NCBI RefSeq assembly: GCF_963677155.1
Contig: NZ_OY781884.1
Location: 558,001 to 622,000, forward strand
Reading direction: 5' to 3'
From: an uncultured Draconibacterium sp.
Lineage (GTDB): Bacteria > Bacteroidota > Bacteroidia > Bacteroidales > Prolixibacteraceae
Length of the DNA: 64,000 nucleotides
Shown: positions 1 to 16,241 of the stretch, piece after piece
Numbering within the stretch: the stretch's first letter is position 1
Layout of the letters: every line of letters begins with the position of its first letter
Position numbers and translations under genes: made by a program
The notes under the pieces: generated by a model
The model's database searches: none
Told to the model about the DNA's origin: nothing
The model's input: only the letters and a program-made list of their open reading frames with translations

Positions 1-2774
<2,774 letters not shown>

Positions 2775-2803
2775 TTCAGAAAAATCAAATAAAAGACATA
2801 ATA

Positions 2804-5110
2804 ATGAAGCGACTAACAATTTCTCTTGTAGCAATGCTAATCAGTCTGGGGATTTTTGCCCAAACTGCCGACATCATACCCAAACCCGTCTCGGTGGTAA
2901 AAAAAGAGGGTGTGTTCAAAATAACCAACAACACCAAAGTTCTTTTTAATATCTCGAACCAAACTGAAGAGGAGTTTGCCAGTCTGGCAAAGGATATTTT
3001 AAAAAATGCAACCGGTAACACACCCGAGTTTGTTGCTCCAACAGCACAAAAAAGAGGTAACATTCTTATCCAACTCAATAATCCACTCGATACAAAAATC
3101 GGCAACGAAGGCTATACACTTTCCATTCAAAAAGACCGTGTATTTTTGAATGCCAACACAACTGCCGGTTTATTTTATGGCATGCAAAGCATTTGGCAGC
3201 TGTTAACCGCAAACGACGGAACTACCCTGCCCTGTATGAATATTACCGATTACCCGCGGTTTGGCTGGCGAGGTTTACATCTCGATGTGTCGCGGCACTT
3301 TATGCCCGTTGAGTTTATCTACAAATACATCGACTACATTGCTCTACACAAAATGAATGTTTTCCACTGGCATTTGGTAGATGATCAGGGCTGGCGAATT
3401 GAAATAAAAAAATACCCAAAACTAACAGAAGTTGGTGCCTGGCGTGCCGACCGCGAAGAACTGGACTGGAATTCGAGAAAAGAACCAGTTAAAGAAAACG
3501 AACCCAAATATGGTGGTTTTTATTCACAGGAGGATGTTAAGGCCATTGTTGAATACGCCAGAAAAAAACATGTAGCGGTAATTCCTGAGATTGAAATGCC
3601 CGCACACGTTATGTCGGCATTGGCTGCCTATCCTGAATTTTCGTGTACAGGAGAATACAAACCGGTTCCTCCGGGCGGCGTTTGGCCAATCACGCATATT
3701 TTCTGTGCTGGAAAAGAAGAAACGTTTAATTTTCTGGAAGATGTACTAACTGAAGTAATGGAGCTTTTCCCGTCAACCTATATTCATATTGGTGGCGATG
3801 AAGCCACAAAAACAGAATGGGAAAAATGTGAGCTCTGCCAAAAAAGAATGGCCGACGAAGGCTTAAAAGATGAGCATGAATTGCAAGCCTATTTTATTAA
3901 ACGAATCGAGAAATTTCTGAATAAAAATGGCCGCCATTTGATTGGCTGGGACGAAATTTTGGAAGGAGGAGTAGATCCAACAGCAACAATTATGTCGTGG
4001 CGTGGTGCCGATCCGGGAATTCGGGCTGCAAAAGCCGGTCACGATGTGGTAATGTCGCCAACTTCGTACTGCTACTTCGATTATTATCAGGGCGACCCTT
4101 CACTGGAGCCAAAAGCTTTTGGTGGAAATATCACTTTGAAAAAAGTGTACAATTTCGAACCTGTCCCTGCTGAATTGAATACTGAAGAAGCCAAACATAT
4201 TATTGGTGCGCAGGCCAACATTTGGACCGAATACATGCCCAACGGCCGTCATGTAGAGTACATGATCATGCCACGAATGAGTGCACTTTCGGAAGTATTG
4301 TGGTCGCCTAAAGATGCGAAAGACTGGGGCGATTTCTCAAAAAGAATGGAAAGCCAGTACAAACGTTTCGATAAGCTGGGAATTAATTATGCAACCAGCG
4401 CTTTCCAGGTTTCGGCAAAACCGGAACTCGATCCGGCACACAAGGCTATAAAAGTTTCGCTGAGTACTGACGCCTGGGAGCCGGATATTTATTACACTAC
4501 CGACGGATCGGTGCCAACCGAAAAATCAAATAAATATACACAGCCATTTACCATCAGTAAATCGGGAACCGTAAAAGCAGTGGTAATTCAGGATGGAAAA
4601 CAAAAATCGCAGCCACTGGCCACTGATTTTATCATTCACAAAGCCATTGCCTGCAAAGTGGATCAGAAATATCCGAACAGCAAAAATTACGAATCGACCG
4701 GAGAATATGCCTTGGTTGATGGAATAAAAGGTTCTAAAGATCACCACGATGGAAAATGGAAAGGATTTAAAGGCAAAGACCTGGTTGCAACAATAGATCT
4801 GGGGCAATCGCAGTCGTTTTCAAAGGTAAGTACCGGAGTACTTCAGGATAATGGCGCATGGATCTTTTATCCAACACATGTTACAGTTGAAGTTTCAGAA
4901 GACGGACAAAACTTCAAAAAGCTGGGGACTGTTAAAAATAAAGTGAGCGCGAAGGACGGAGAGCGCCAAATTCAAGACCTGGTGCTAAATAAAAAAGGAA
5001 AGGGACGTTATGTTCGTGTAACGGCTGCACATTTAACAAGTTGTCCGAAAGGGCATGCCGGTGCAGGCCAACCCGGCTGGTTATTTGTTGATGAAATTAT
5101 TGTAGAATAA
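2804..5110 (+). CDS. GH20 beta-N-acetylhexosaminidase with C-terminal FN3-like and F5/8-type modules
   Basis: Removes terminal beta-GlcNAc/GalNAc by substrate-assisted catalysis. Residues 1-20 are a signal peptide ending LGIFAQ. A GH20 N-terminal domain spans about 22-150 and the catalytic barrel about 152-510. The Asp-Glu pair is in HIGGDEATK (D332, E333), and the conserved HWHLVDDQGWR lies near 188-198. A chitobiase-type FN3-like module follows at about 545-615, then a discoidin-like domain at about 640-768. The large GH2 gene of this window has the same pair of tail modules. It lies 29 nt downstream of another GH2 gene and is followed by a strong hairpin terminator. With the galactosidases and the mannosidases further on, it fits stepwise N-glycan trimming (inference). 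Confidence 0.95.
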   Translation: MKRLTISLVAMLISLGIFAQTADIIPKPVSVVKKEGVFKITNNTKVLFNISNQTEEEFASLAKDILKNATGNTPEFVAPTAQKRGNILIQLNNPLDTKIGNEGYTLSIQKDRVFLNANTTAGLFYGMQSIWQLLTANDGTTLPCMNITDYPRFGWRGLHLDVSRHFMPVEFIYKYIDYIALHKMNVFHWHLVDDQGWRIEIKKYPKLTEVGAWRADREELDWNSRKEPVKENEPKYGGFYSQEDVKAIVEYARKKHVAVIPEIEMPAHVMSALAAYPEFSCTGEYKPVPPGGVWPITHIFCAGKEETFNFLEDVLTEVMELFPSTYIHIGGDEATKTEWEKCELCQKRMADEGLKDEHELQAYFIKRIEKFLNKNGRHLIGWDEILEGGVDPTATIMSWRGADPGIRAAKAGHDVVMSPTSYCYFDYYQGDPSLEPKAFGGNITLKKVYNFEPVPAELNTEEAKHIIGAQANIWTEYMPNGRHVEYMIMPRMSALSEVLWSPKDAKDWGDFSKRMESQYKRFDKLGINYATSAFQVSAKPELDPAHKAIKVSLSTDAWEPDIYYTTDGSVPTEKSNKYTQPFTISKSGTVKAVVIQDGKQKSQPLATDFIIHKAIACKVDQKYPNSKNYESTGEYALVDGIKGSKDHHDGKWKGFKGKDLVATIDLGQSQSFSKVSTGVLQDNGAWIFYPTHVTVEVSEDGQNFKKLGTVKNKVSAKDGERQIQDLVLNKKGKGRYVRVTAAHLTSCPKGHAGAGQPGWLFVDEIIVE

Positions 5111-5118
5111 TATAATTG

Positions 5119-5149
5119 AAGGGCACGACACAAGTTCGTGCCCTTTCTC
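5119..5149. terminator. Hairpin terminator between convergent genes
   Basis: A 10-bp perfect stem (5119-5128 with 5136-5145; core GGGCACGA/TCGTGCCC) has a 7-nt loop and is followed by a T-rich stretch. It lies just after the GH20 stop and just before the convergent methyltransferase stop, so it may serve both. The T-tract is better on the + strand. Confidence 0.85.
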
Positions 5150-5154
5150 ATTTT

Positions 5155-5958
5155 CTATTTCTTTTTACGGGCAAATGTAAACGTTACATGCTCTCCGCTA
5201 AACAAGTCTCCATTCGGCAAAACATCTTCGTAAAATTCAACATTTTGCCATTCGTTTTCAGCCATTAGCTTTTTTAAATCGGAATGCGCAAAAAAGTGTG
5301 TCCAAAAACGATAAACATCCACTTTTTCATCTTCATCCATAACCTGATGCTGATAAAGAATTACTCTTTCCTGCTCATACAAGAATGACTCAGATAGAGC
5401 GAGGTAAGGCTCCGGTTTCCAAAAACCTGTTTCAGCAACTTCCCAGTTTTTAGAAACTACTTTATTCGGCAGTTCCCTGTCATTCAATACATCGAAAACA
5501 AAAGTGCCTTCAGGTTTTAGAACACTATGAATAAAACCAAGCAACTTTATTCTGTCTTCAGGCAACAAAACGCCCAGATCAGTATAAATCAGCAGAACCA
5601 GATCAAAGCTTTGCTCCGGCAATTTCAGTTCGAGGTAATTTGCCTGCAGATAGCTAATTTCAAGTCCATCCTTTTTTGCCTGCTTCTTTGCGTAATCGAT
5701 TGAATTTTTCGAGAAATCAACGCCAGTAACAGCATGGCCTTTTTCTGCCAGTATTGTGGAGTACAAACCAGGGCCACAACCTAAGTCAAGAATATTCAGT
5801 TTTTCTTTTCCAGACTTTTCCAGAATCCAGTCTACCGTACTTTTTATGGTCTCCGGTTTGCGACTTGCAAGGTCAACATTCTCGTTCAGATGCACTAGCA
5901 AAAGTTGTTTCGAAATGTGTCTATCGGTCCACATAACTGCGGTTCCCGGTTCGTACAA
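5155..5958 (-). CDS. Class I SAM-dependent methyltransferase
   Basis: A small-molecule-type methyltransferase of 267 residues; the substrate is unknown. The SAM-binding motif I is ILDLGCGPGLYS near residue 54, followed by the acidic GVDFS strand end and a methyltransferase-25/11-like core to about residue 155, with an extra C-terminal beta-rich part. The listed start is a TTG (reading MYEPGTAVMW); an ATG eight codons later at 5934 is possible. I kept the longer form because the next in-frame stop is only eight codons further up and no ATG lies between. It stands alone, convergent with the GH20 gene, and its neighbours do not indicate a pathway. Confidence 0.85.
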   Translation of the reverse strand: MYEPGTAVMWTDRHISKQLLLVHLNENVDLASRKPETIKSTVDWILEKSGKEKLNILDLGCGPGLYSTILAEKGHAVTGVDFSKNSIDYAKKQAKKDGLEISYLQANYLELKLPEQSFDLVLLIYTDLGVLLPEDRIKLLGFIHSVLKPEGTFVFDVLNDRELPNKVVSKNWEVAETGFWKPEPYLALSESFLYEQERVILYQHQVMDEDEKVDVYRFWTHFFAHSDLKKLMAENEWQNVEFYEDVLPNGDLFSGEHVTFTFARKKK

Positions 5959-6079
5959 ATTCGGTTTTTTGGGTATTAGCTAATAATTTATTGAGTTTCA
6001 TTTTTTTACAAAAAAAAATACGATTGAATGATTTGAATAATAAAATGCCACAAGCAGAAATATTGCCTGTGTACTTTTC

Positions 6080-6099
6080 AGCTCCGAACGGAGCTTTTT
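6080..6099 (+). terminator. Terminator-like hairpin with no obvious gene to serve
   Basis: The stem AGCTCCG/CGGAGCT (6080-6086 with 6089-6095) is followed by five T on the + strand. It lies in the 250-bp gap between two minus-strand genes, where no plus-strand gene ends. It may be a remnant or end an unseen transcript. The rest of the gap 5959-6209 is AT-rich and shows nothing else. Confidence 0.35.
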
Positions 6100-6209
6100 C
6101 GATATGTTATCTCAATAAATGAAGTGCTGCAAAGTTAAAATTTTCAACCAATTAAAAGATATTCCAATCAACATCACATTTCAGGGAAAAAATAACGAAA
6201 CGTTTATTG

Positions 6210-6686
6210 CTAATTTTCACTCCGCAATGTGCTTCTTGAAGCTTTATCAACCAAACTAAAAATTCGTTCTATTTGGTCTTTTACACGCGTTGGTTGATGC
6301 CCCTTCACTTTTATAATTTTACAATTCAGGGAATCAAACAATTCGTAAAACTGCTTATACAAGTCGGCGTTTTTAAGCAGCTTCCCTCCTTTCGAGCAAA
6401 AATTATTTACCACCAATCGCGAACGGCGATCTGCAAGCTCAGCGATATTCTGCGAATCAGTAAAAACAATTAATTGTTTACCGCCCGGTTGCAACGCAGA
6501 TAAAGCCCAAAGTAAAGTTTGTAGTTCGAGCCTGGTAGATGAAGTATTCTCAAAACGTTTAATTTGAATACGCTGCTTTAAATTTTCGGCATCCATTTCG
6601 TTTTCATCCAGAACCAAGCATGCACCATATCCAACTTTTGATTGAACATGCACACTTCCATCGGTAAATAAATACAACTTATCCAT
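6210..6686 (-). CDS. Ribonuclease HI-family protein
   Basis: An RNase H fold protein of 158 residues, predicted to cut the RNA strand of RNA-DNA hybrids. The four acidic metal-binding positions are visible: D9 in LFTDGS, E54 in RLELQTL, D77 in VFTDSQN, and D147 in LVDKAS. The flexible-loop His is probably H130 in VKGHQP. It is close to the 155 residues of bacterial RNase HI but diverged outside the motifs, so it may be a second, non-rnhA member. It has no operon partner; the gap to each neighbouring gene is 96-250 bp. Confidence 0.85.
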   Translation of the reverse strand: MDKLYLFTDGSVHVQSKVGYGACLVLDENEMDAENLKQRIQIKRFENTSSTRLELQTLLWALSALQPGGKQLIVFTDSQNIAELADRRSRLVVNNFCSKGGKLLKNADLYKQFYELFDSLNCKIIKVKGHQPTRVKDQIERIFSLVDKASRSTLRSEN

Positions 6687-6782
6687 TTTTCAATACTACT
6701 GAAAAAAGTTACAGCCTGGCGTTGAACCAAGCTTTAACTAACCTCAAAAAAGACCACTACACTTTTTTATCGTTTAAGAATA

Positions 6783-11051
<4,269 letters not shown>

Positions 11052-13463
11052 ATGTATTTAGAGAAAGAAAAACCGGCAACAAAGAATCAGATATCTGCAA
11101 AAGAAGCGCTTCAGGATTATTACATTGCGAGCCTAAGCCGCCAGCTAAGTATAATGGGGCGTCGTGAGGTACATAACGGCCGCGCACATTTTGGTATTTT
11201 TGGTGATGGAAAAGAAATTGCCCAGATTGCTTATGCTAAGAATTTCAAAAAAGGCGACTGGCGTTCGGGGTACTACCGCGATCAGACCTTTATGCTGGCA
11301 CTTGGGTTACTGGAACCGGAAGAATTTTTTGCCATGATTTACGGCGATACCGACGATGAGATTAATCCATCCACCGGAGGACGAAATTTCAATAATCATT
11401 TTAGCACAAGAAATATTAGCAATTCGGGAGAAATAAAGAATCTTGCTGATCAGTACAATTCAGCATCCGACATTTCATCAACCGGAGGACAAATGCCGCG
11501 TTTACTGGGGCTGGCCCAAGCTAGTAAAATGGTTCGTGAACACCGTGAATTAAAAAAGCATCTGAATAACAATGTTACCGGAAACGAAGTAGCATTTGGC
11601 AGTATTGGAGATGCCAGCACAAGCGAAGGAATTTTCTTTGAAACGATAAATGCAGCCGGTGTTTTGCAGGTACCAATGGCCGTTGCAATTTACGATGATG
11701 GTTTTGGAATTAGTGTACCCATTGAGTTGCAAACCACCAAATCAAGCATTTCGGAAGCACTTAAAGGCTTTGCCAAAGAAAAAGGCAGCAACGGCGTTGA
11801 CATTTATAAATGTAAGGGATGGAGTTACCCGGAATTGGTAAAAACATTTAAAGAAGGAATTGATAATTGCCGGGAAAATCAAACCCCGGTGGTTTTTCAC
11901 ATCAATGAAGTTACCCAGCCGCAGGGGCACTCCACTTCGGGCTCTCACGAGCGATATAAAACAAAAGAACGTTTGGCTTGGGAGAAAGAATACGATGGCG
12001 TTAATCAGATGCGCAAGTGGTTGCTCGAATCAGGAATCGCCGACGAAGAGATGTTAAGCGAAATTGAAAAATCGGCACAAAAACGAGCAAAAGAAGCCCG
12101 CAAAAAAGCCTGGACAAATTATACTGAAGGCTACCAAAAAGAACGAACAGAATTGATTTCGATTCTGAAAGATATTGACGAACGAAGCGACTTACAAAGT
12201 TTACGTCGTTTTGAAAAAGTAACCGATAAGATTTTCCCAACGCGGCGATCACATGTTAGTTTTGCCAAAAGGTTAAAACTTGAGCTTCATACCATGCCTG
12301 AGCTTGAAAAAGAGCGTGAAACGCTTAAAGACTGGATTAGTCGTTTTGAAGAACGTAGCGCCGGATTTTACAACCGAGAATTATACAGAACCGGACTAGA
12401 CGCTACGCTGAATGTAAAAGAAGTGGCAGTAGAATACGACGAAAATTCTACCGACGTAAATGGATCCGTGGTTGTAAATAAAAACTTTGATGCCCTGTTT
12501 AGCAAATATCCCAACCTTGTAACTTTTGGTGAAGACACAGGAAAACTGGGCGATGTAAATCAGGGAATGAAAGGCATGCAGGAGAAATACGGTAAAGTTC
12601 GTGTTGACGATACCGGTATTCGCGAGGCAACCATTATTGGACAGGGAATTGGTTTAGCGATGCGTGGTTTTCGCCCCATTGCAGAAATTCAGTACCTCGA
12701 CTACCTGATTTATGCACAGTCGCAGTTAAGCGATGATTTGGCCACGTTGCAATACCGTACCAAAGGCCGACAGGCTGCTCCGCTAATTGTACGTACGCGT
12801 GGCCATCAGTTACAAGGAATCTGGCACGCTGGTTCGCCGATGCAAATGCTTTTGGGATCGCTACGTGGAATATACTTATGCGTACCACGTAACCTGACAC
12901 AAGCTGCAGGATTCTATAATACTTTATTCGAAGGTAACGATCCTGCACTGGTTATTGAACCGTTGAAAGGTTATAACGTAAAAGAAAAACTACCGGCTAA
13001 CCATGGCGAATACAAAGTTCCACTTGGCGTTCCTGAAATTATGCAGGAAGGAACCGATGTTACCATTGTAACTTATGCCTGGAACGTGCATCATGCAGTA
13101 AAAGCAGCAAAACTTCTGCAGGACTTTAAAGGTATTTCCATTGAGGTGATCGATGTGCAGACTTTAATGCCTTTTGATGTAAATCACATCATTTTGGAAT
13201 CCATCAAAAAAACTGGTAAAGTAATTTTTATGGACGAAGATGTGCCTGGCGGAGGCACTGCTTATATGATGCAAAAAGTTATTGAAGAGCAAAAAGCATT
13301 TGATTATTTAGACACGGCTCCTCGAACACTTTCGGCTCAGGAACACCGCCCCGCCTATGGTATCGACGGCGAATATTTCTCTAAACCAAACGTAGAATTG
13401 CTTTTCAAAAATGTTTACGAAATGATGCGGGAAGTAGAGCCTGATCGTTTTCCAGAGTTATAA
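11052..13463 (+). CDS. Fused alpha-keto-acid dehydrogenase E1 (alpha and beta subunits in one chain)
   Basis: Thiamine-diphosphate-dependent decarboxylase component of a 2-oxoacid dehydrogenase complex, probably the branched-chain (2-oxoisovalerate) type, acting in the cytoplasm and passing an acyl group to a lipoyl E2. The E1-alpha half is about 1-400, with the ThDP/Mg motif GDASTSEG at 186-193 and DDGFGIS near 215. The E1-beta half is about 455-800, with FGEDTGKLGD and a transketolase C-terminal domain. The 803 residues match the fused form known in Bacteroidota. E2 and E3 are not in the window. Its stop codon is 4 bp from the stop of the convergent regulator gene. The substrate (branched-chain versus pyruvate) is not settled by sequence alone. 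Confidence 0.9.
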   Translation: MYLEKEKPATKNQISAKEALQDYYIASLSRQLSIMGRREVHNGRAHFGIFGDGKEIAQIAYAKNFKKGDWRSGYYRDQTFMLALGLLEPEEFFAMIYGDTDDEINPSTGGRNFNNHFSTRNISNSGEIKNLADQYNSASDISSTGGQMPRLLGLAQASKMVREHRELKKHLNNNVTGNEVAFGSIGDASTSEGIFFETINAAGVLQVPMAVAIYDDGFGISVPIELQTTKSSISEALKGFAKEKGSNGVDIYKCKGWSYPELVKTFKEGIDNCRENQTPVVFHINEVTQPQGHSTSGSHERYKTKERLAWEKEYDGVNQMRKWLLESGIADEEMLSEIEKSAQKRAKEARKKAWTNYTEGYQKERTELISILKDIDERSDLQSLRRFEKVTDKIFPTRRSHVSFAKRLKLELHTMPELEKERETLKDWISRFEERSAGFYNRELYRTGLDATLNVKEVAVEYDENSTDVNGSVVVNKNFDALFSKYPNLVTFGEDTGKLGDVNQGMKGMQEKYGKVRVDDTGIREATIIGQGIGLAMRGFRPIAEIQYLDYLIYAQSQLSDDLATLQYRTKGRQAAPLIVRTRGHQLQGIWHAGSPMQMLLGSLRGIYLCVPRNLTQAAGFYNTLFEGNDPALVIEPLKGYNVKEKLPANHGEYKVPLGVPEIMQEGTDVTIVTYAWNVHHAVKAAKLLQDFKGISIEVIDVQTLMPFDVNHIILESIKKTGKVIFMDEDVPGGGTAYMMQKVIEEQKAFDYLDTAPRTLSAQEHRPAYGIDGEYFSKPNVELLFKNVYEMMREVEPDRFPEL

Positions 13464-13467
13464 AGGA

Positions 13468-16008
13468 TCAACTCACCAACTCTTTAAACGAACGACCAAA
13501 ATCTTCGTTATATAAGTTACTGTACAACTTGATATAATGGTTGTAAATTTCTTTGGCTAAACTATGTTTTCCCTGCTGATAAAGGATATTACATTTTAAT
13601 TCCAACGCAGCTTCGTTCATTTGGTCGAAAGTGAAAAGGACATCGGTAATTTCAAGTAGTTCTTTTTCACTTTCCCGGATATCCAGCAATTCGCACACTT
13701 CTTCAAGGCGGTTTACGATTCTTCCGGAAATATCATCTTTCCATCTGTCGAGCCACTCCGTTTCCGTATTTACAAGAAAATTACCACGCCTCAAAATACT
13801 CATCATCGTATTAAATTCCGTTATCCGGGAAATATCAAATCCATTTCTGCTATATTCCTTAACATATTCCAAATCGCAAAAAACATCTTCATTATGCGAC
13901 ATTCGCCAGTTGTTCCCATCATAAGATATAGTAATATCACCCACATCTTCCAAAATCGAGCGTAGTTTTTTAATGTTCACCCCACGGTTATTTTTGGCAT
14001 TGTGCTCCGACTTATCAGGCCATAAAATCTCCTGAATTTTTTTAGAAGAAATCCCCGTATTTCGATCAATTGTATTCAGAAAAATAAGCAAAAACAGTTC
14101 TTTAACTGTTGGCGAAAAGCGGTAAGTAATATCTTTTCCGTTTCTGTCGAACACCTGAAAACCGCCGAAAGTAAAGATACGTCCTTGCAAGGTTCCTTTA
14201 TCACTATAAGCTTCGTCGGTAAATAAGTTCAATGTTGGCTTTTGTAGCTTAGCCTTTGCTTTTCTCGTTTTACGATTTATTATAAGAACTGCTCCTGCTA
14301 ATAACAACACCAATGCACCAAGCCCCCAATAAGCCAGGGAAAATTCTCTGCTCTCCATTTCTCCAGCCGGGATCAATTCGGTTTCTGACGGAGGATAATT
14401 TAGGGAGTAAATATTAACTTTAAATTTTCCGTCTGTTGTTTTGTGTAAGGTAAGTGCCAATATTTTATTGTGCGTTTGCCAGTTATATAAATCGGCAAAA
14501 GATGTAATATCATAAAAGGTATAAGGAATTTTGCTGCCAATAAATTTATAGACAGGATGATCGAGATCGGCTTTTAGCAGCTGTAAGGCAGTTTCGTTGT
14601 TGCTGTGCGAAAAACAAAGGGTATAAAAACAGTTCTGCTTTTCATTAACAATCATAGTATTAACCGGGGTATAACTCTCATCAGCAATTTTATCAAGTGC
14701 CCAAACTTTTGAGATTGTATCGGCTCCAAAATCAATCTTGTACAGATCGTAATAAAACTCCTTTCCCAAAATTTGTTTTCCGGTTTTATTACCCACCCCG
14801 CCAAACAGGTAATAAACATTACTGTCTTTAGGGCTTTGCCCCAGCGCTGCCAGGTAACGAGGCTCAAAAAGCTCACCTTTCAATTTTAACTCTTGCCACG
14901 TTTTTGTTCTTTCATCTAATTTTCTGATAGTATTGAAATAAGTAAAAAAACCGTAACCTCCGATTGCCATAAAAGCGCCATCAGTTGGATCTAAAAGGCT
15001 ATTGTGGTGCCAATATCTGGGTAAAAATGCAAGTGTGTCGTAGTTGTTATTCCAGCTTCTGCTGGCCTCATCAAAAACGGGAGCTAGCTTTTTGTATTTT
15101 GAATAAGTTCGTAAGTGTTCGTTTTTATCAAAGAACACCTGTTGGGCTTCTTCGTAAAATGGATTTCCCGACTGATAAGTAATAGTTGTTACCTTTCGTT
15201 CGTTTAGGCTGAATTTTGTAATTCCCTGCCTGTGCTCTACAAAATAAAAGGTTTCGGAGTTTTTATTAAAAGCAATTTGTGGCAGCTCCGGGAATTCAAA
15301 AGTTCGAACCTGGTTCCAGGTATAATGTTGCTCAATCACCCATGCCGGATTAATAATTTCGGCAACTTTCCCTTCGACTGAATCTTTAACAAAAGTGCCA
15401 AAAGTATAGTCAAGTGGCCAAAAATATTTTAAGTTATTCTGGTCAAAAAAACGAATATTACGCACCGACATTGGTGGCACCTCATCAATCTCAAAACCGT
15501 AACGATCTACAATTCCAAAGGTCCATTCCAGTTCAGACGAAGCAGGTATGTCAATCTTATCCGTTACTGTTTTTCCATCAAAAGTCATCGCCACTTCGCC
15601 CGAAACAGCATCAACCGTTAAGCGGAATTTATGCCAACGGTTGACCAGCTCAATTTGCTCGCGGCTTAAAGCCATTTGTAAATTGGTTTCCTTTTTATCA
15701 AGAACAATAAAAAGATCGGGAAAACGTCCGTCGATGTTATAAATAAGATCGAACTGATGCCCACCGTTTTTCTCCTTCAATTGCAATACATAACCATAGC
15801 GCTCATCAAGATCACGAAATAAGATATCAAATTCAATGGAGAACCGATTCTGATAACGAATGCTGCCCTCTTCTGTAATATCAATCCCGGTGCGGCTTTC
15901 AAGCGACACTTCTTTTGATTTAAAGAAGACACCACGATGCTCGTTCGCATTACTTTTTAATACTACCAATAAAACAATAAAAGAAATAAGAAATATCCCC
16001 CGCATCAA
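13468..16008 (-). CDS. Membrane-spanning SARP-like transcription regulator with extracytoplasmic sensor
   Basis: Predicted one-component regulator of the divergent SusC/SusD/GH92 locus. Residues 1-21 are a signal sequence. A LamG/concanavalin-like domain spans about 25-225 and a Kelch-like repeat region about 235-540. One transmembrane helix lies at about 557-577. A basic linker then leads to an OmpR/SARP-type winged helix at about 608-705 (FSPTVKELFLLIFL; IQEILWPDKSEHNAKNNRGV) and a BTAD-type helical domain at about 710-846. The topology, sensor outside and DNA-binding end inside, resembles hybrid two-component regulators without a kinase. A TAnnTTTG box lies 20 bp upstream of the start. Kelch assignment is tentative; the winged helix plus BTAD assignment is firmer. 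Confidence 0.85.
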   Translation of the reverse strand: MMRGIFLISFIVLLVVLKSNANEHRGVFFKSKEVSLESRTGIDITEEGSIRYQNRFSIEFDILFRDLDERYGYVLQLKEKNGGHQFDLIYNIDGRFPDLFIVLDKKETNLQMALSREQIELVNRWHKFRLTVDAVSGEVAMTFDGKTVTDKIDIPASSELEWTFGIVDRYGFEIDEVPPMSVRNIRFFDQNNLKYFWPLDYTFGTFVKDSVEGKVAEIINPAWVIEQHYTWNQVRTFEFPELPQIAFNKNSETFYFVEHRQGITKFSLNERKVTTITYQSGNPFYEEAQQVFFDKNEHLRTYSKYKKLAPVFDEASRSWNNNYDTLAFLPRYWHHNSLLDPTDGAFMAIGGYGFFTYFNTIRKLDERTKTWQELKLKGELFEPRYLAALGQSPKDSNVYYLFGGVGNKTGKQILGKEFYYDLYKIDFGADTISKVWALDKIADESYTPVNTMIVNEKQNCFYTLCFSHSNNETALQLLKADLDHPVYKFIGSKIPYTFYDITSFADLYNWQTHNKILALTLHKTTDGKFKVNIYSLNYPPSETELIPAGEMESREFSLAYWGLGALVLLLAGAVLIINRKTRKAKAKLQKPTLNLFTDEAYSDKGTLQGRIFTFGGFQVFDRNGKDITYRFSPTVKELFLLIFLNTIDRNTGISSKKIQEILWPDKSEHNAKNNRGVNIKKLRSILEDVGDITISYDGNNWRMSHNEDVFCDLEYVKEYSRNGFDISRITEFNTMMSILRRGNFLVNTETEWLDRWKDDISGRIVNRLEEVCELLDIRESEKELLEITDVLFTFDQMNEAALELKCNILYQQGKHSLAKEIYNHYIKLYSNLYNEDFGRSFKELVS

Positions 16009-16027
16009 TAGTTAGTTAAGTAAGAAA

Positions 16028-16035
16028 CAAATTTA
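16028..16035 (-). promoter_or_regulatory. Candidate -7 box of the SARP-like regulator
   Basis: On the minus strand this reads TAAATTTG, an exact match to the Bacteroidota -7 consensus TAnnTTTG, 20 bp before the regulator start codon. A -33 element is only weakly present. Confidence 0.4.
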
Positions 16036-16094
16036 CAATTTTAGCTCATTCCGCGAAACTATCCATACAAACTAAAATTAATATAAAACAAATT

Positions 16095-16127
16095 GTTGTC
16101 TCAGCACACTAATATCTCGTTGTCTCA
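16095..16127. promoter_or_regulatory. Paired GTTGTCTCA repeats upstream of the regulator gene
   Basis: GTTGTCTCA occurs at 16095-16103 and 16119-16127, 24 bp apart, and an inverted TGAGAC follows near 16149. The spacing and position upstream of the regulator suggest a possible operator, separate from the heptamers nearer SusC. The protein that would bind it is unknown. Confidence 0.4.
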
Positions 16128-16241
16128 TTCTTCTCCTGCCAATATTTTGAGACCAATATTCCTTCCAATAAGTTGTTTTGTAAATAAAAGTTAATTAAAA
16201 ACTATTTTATTGTAATTTTTTTGCGAATTCCACAAACCACT

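Noticed and set aside
6210-6686. Retron or reverse-transcriptase-linked RNase H
   Set aside because: No reverse transcriptase, msr/msd-like structure or phage gene lies nearby; it looks like a stand-alone RNase HI-family gene.
11052-13463. Frameshift fusion of separate E1-alpha and E1-beta genes
   Set aside because: The single 803-codon frame is intact and the fused form is usual in Bacteroidota, so no error or rearrangement is needed.
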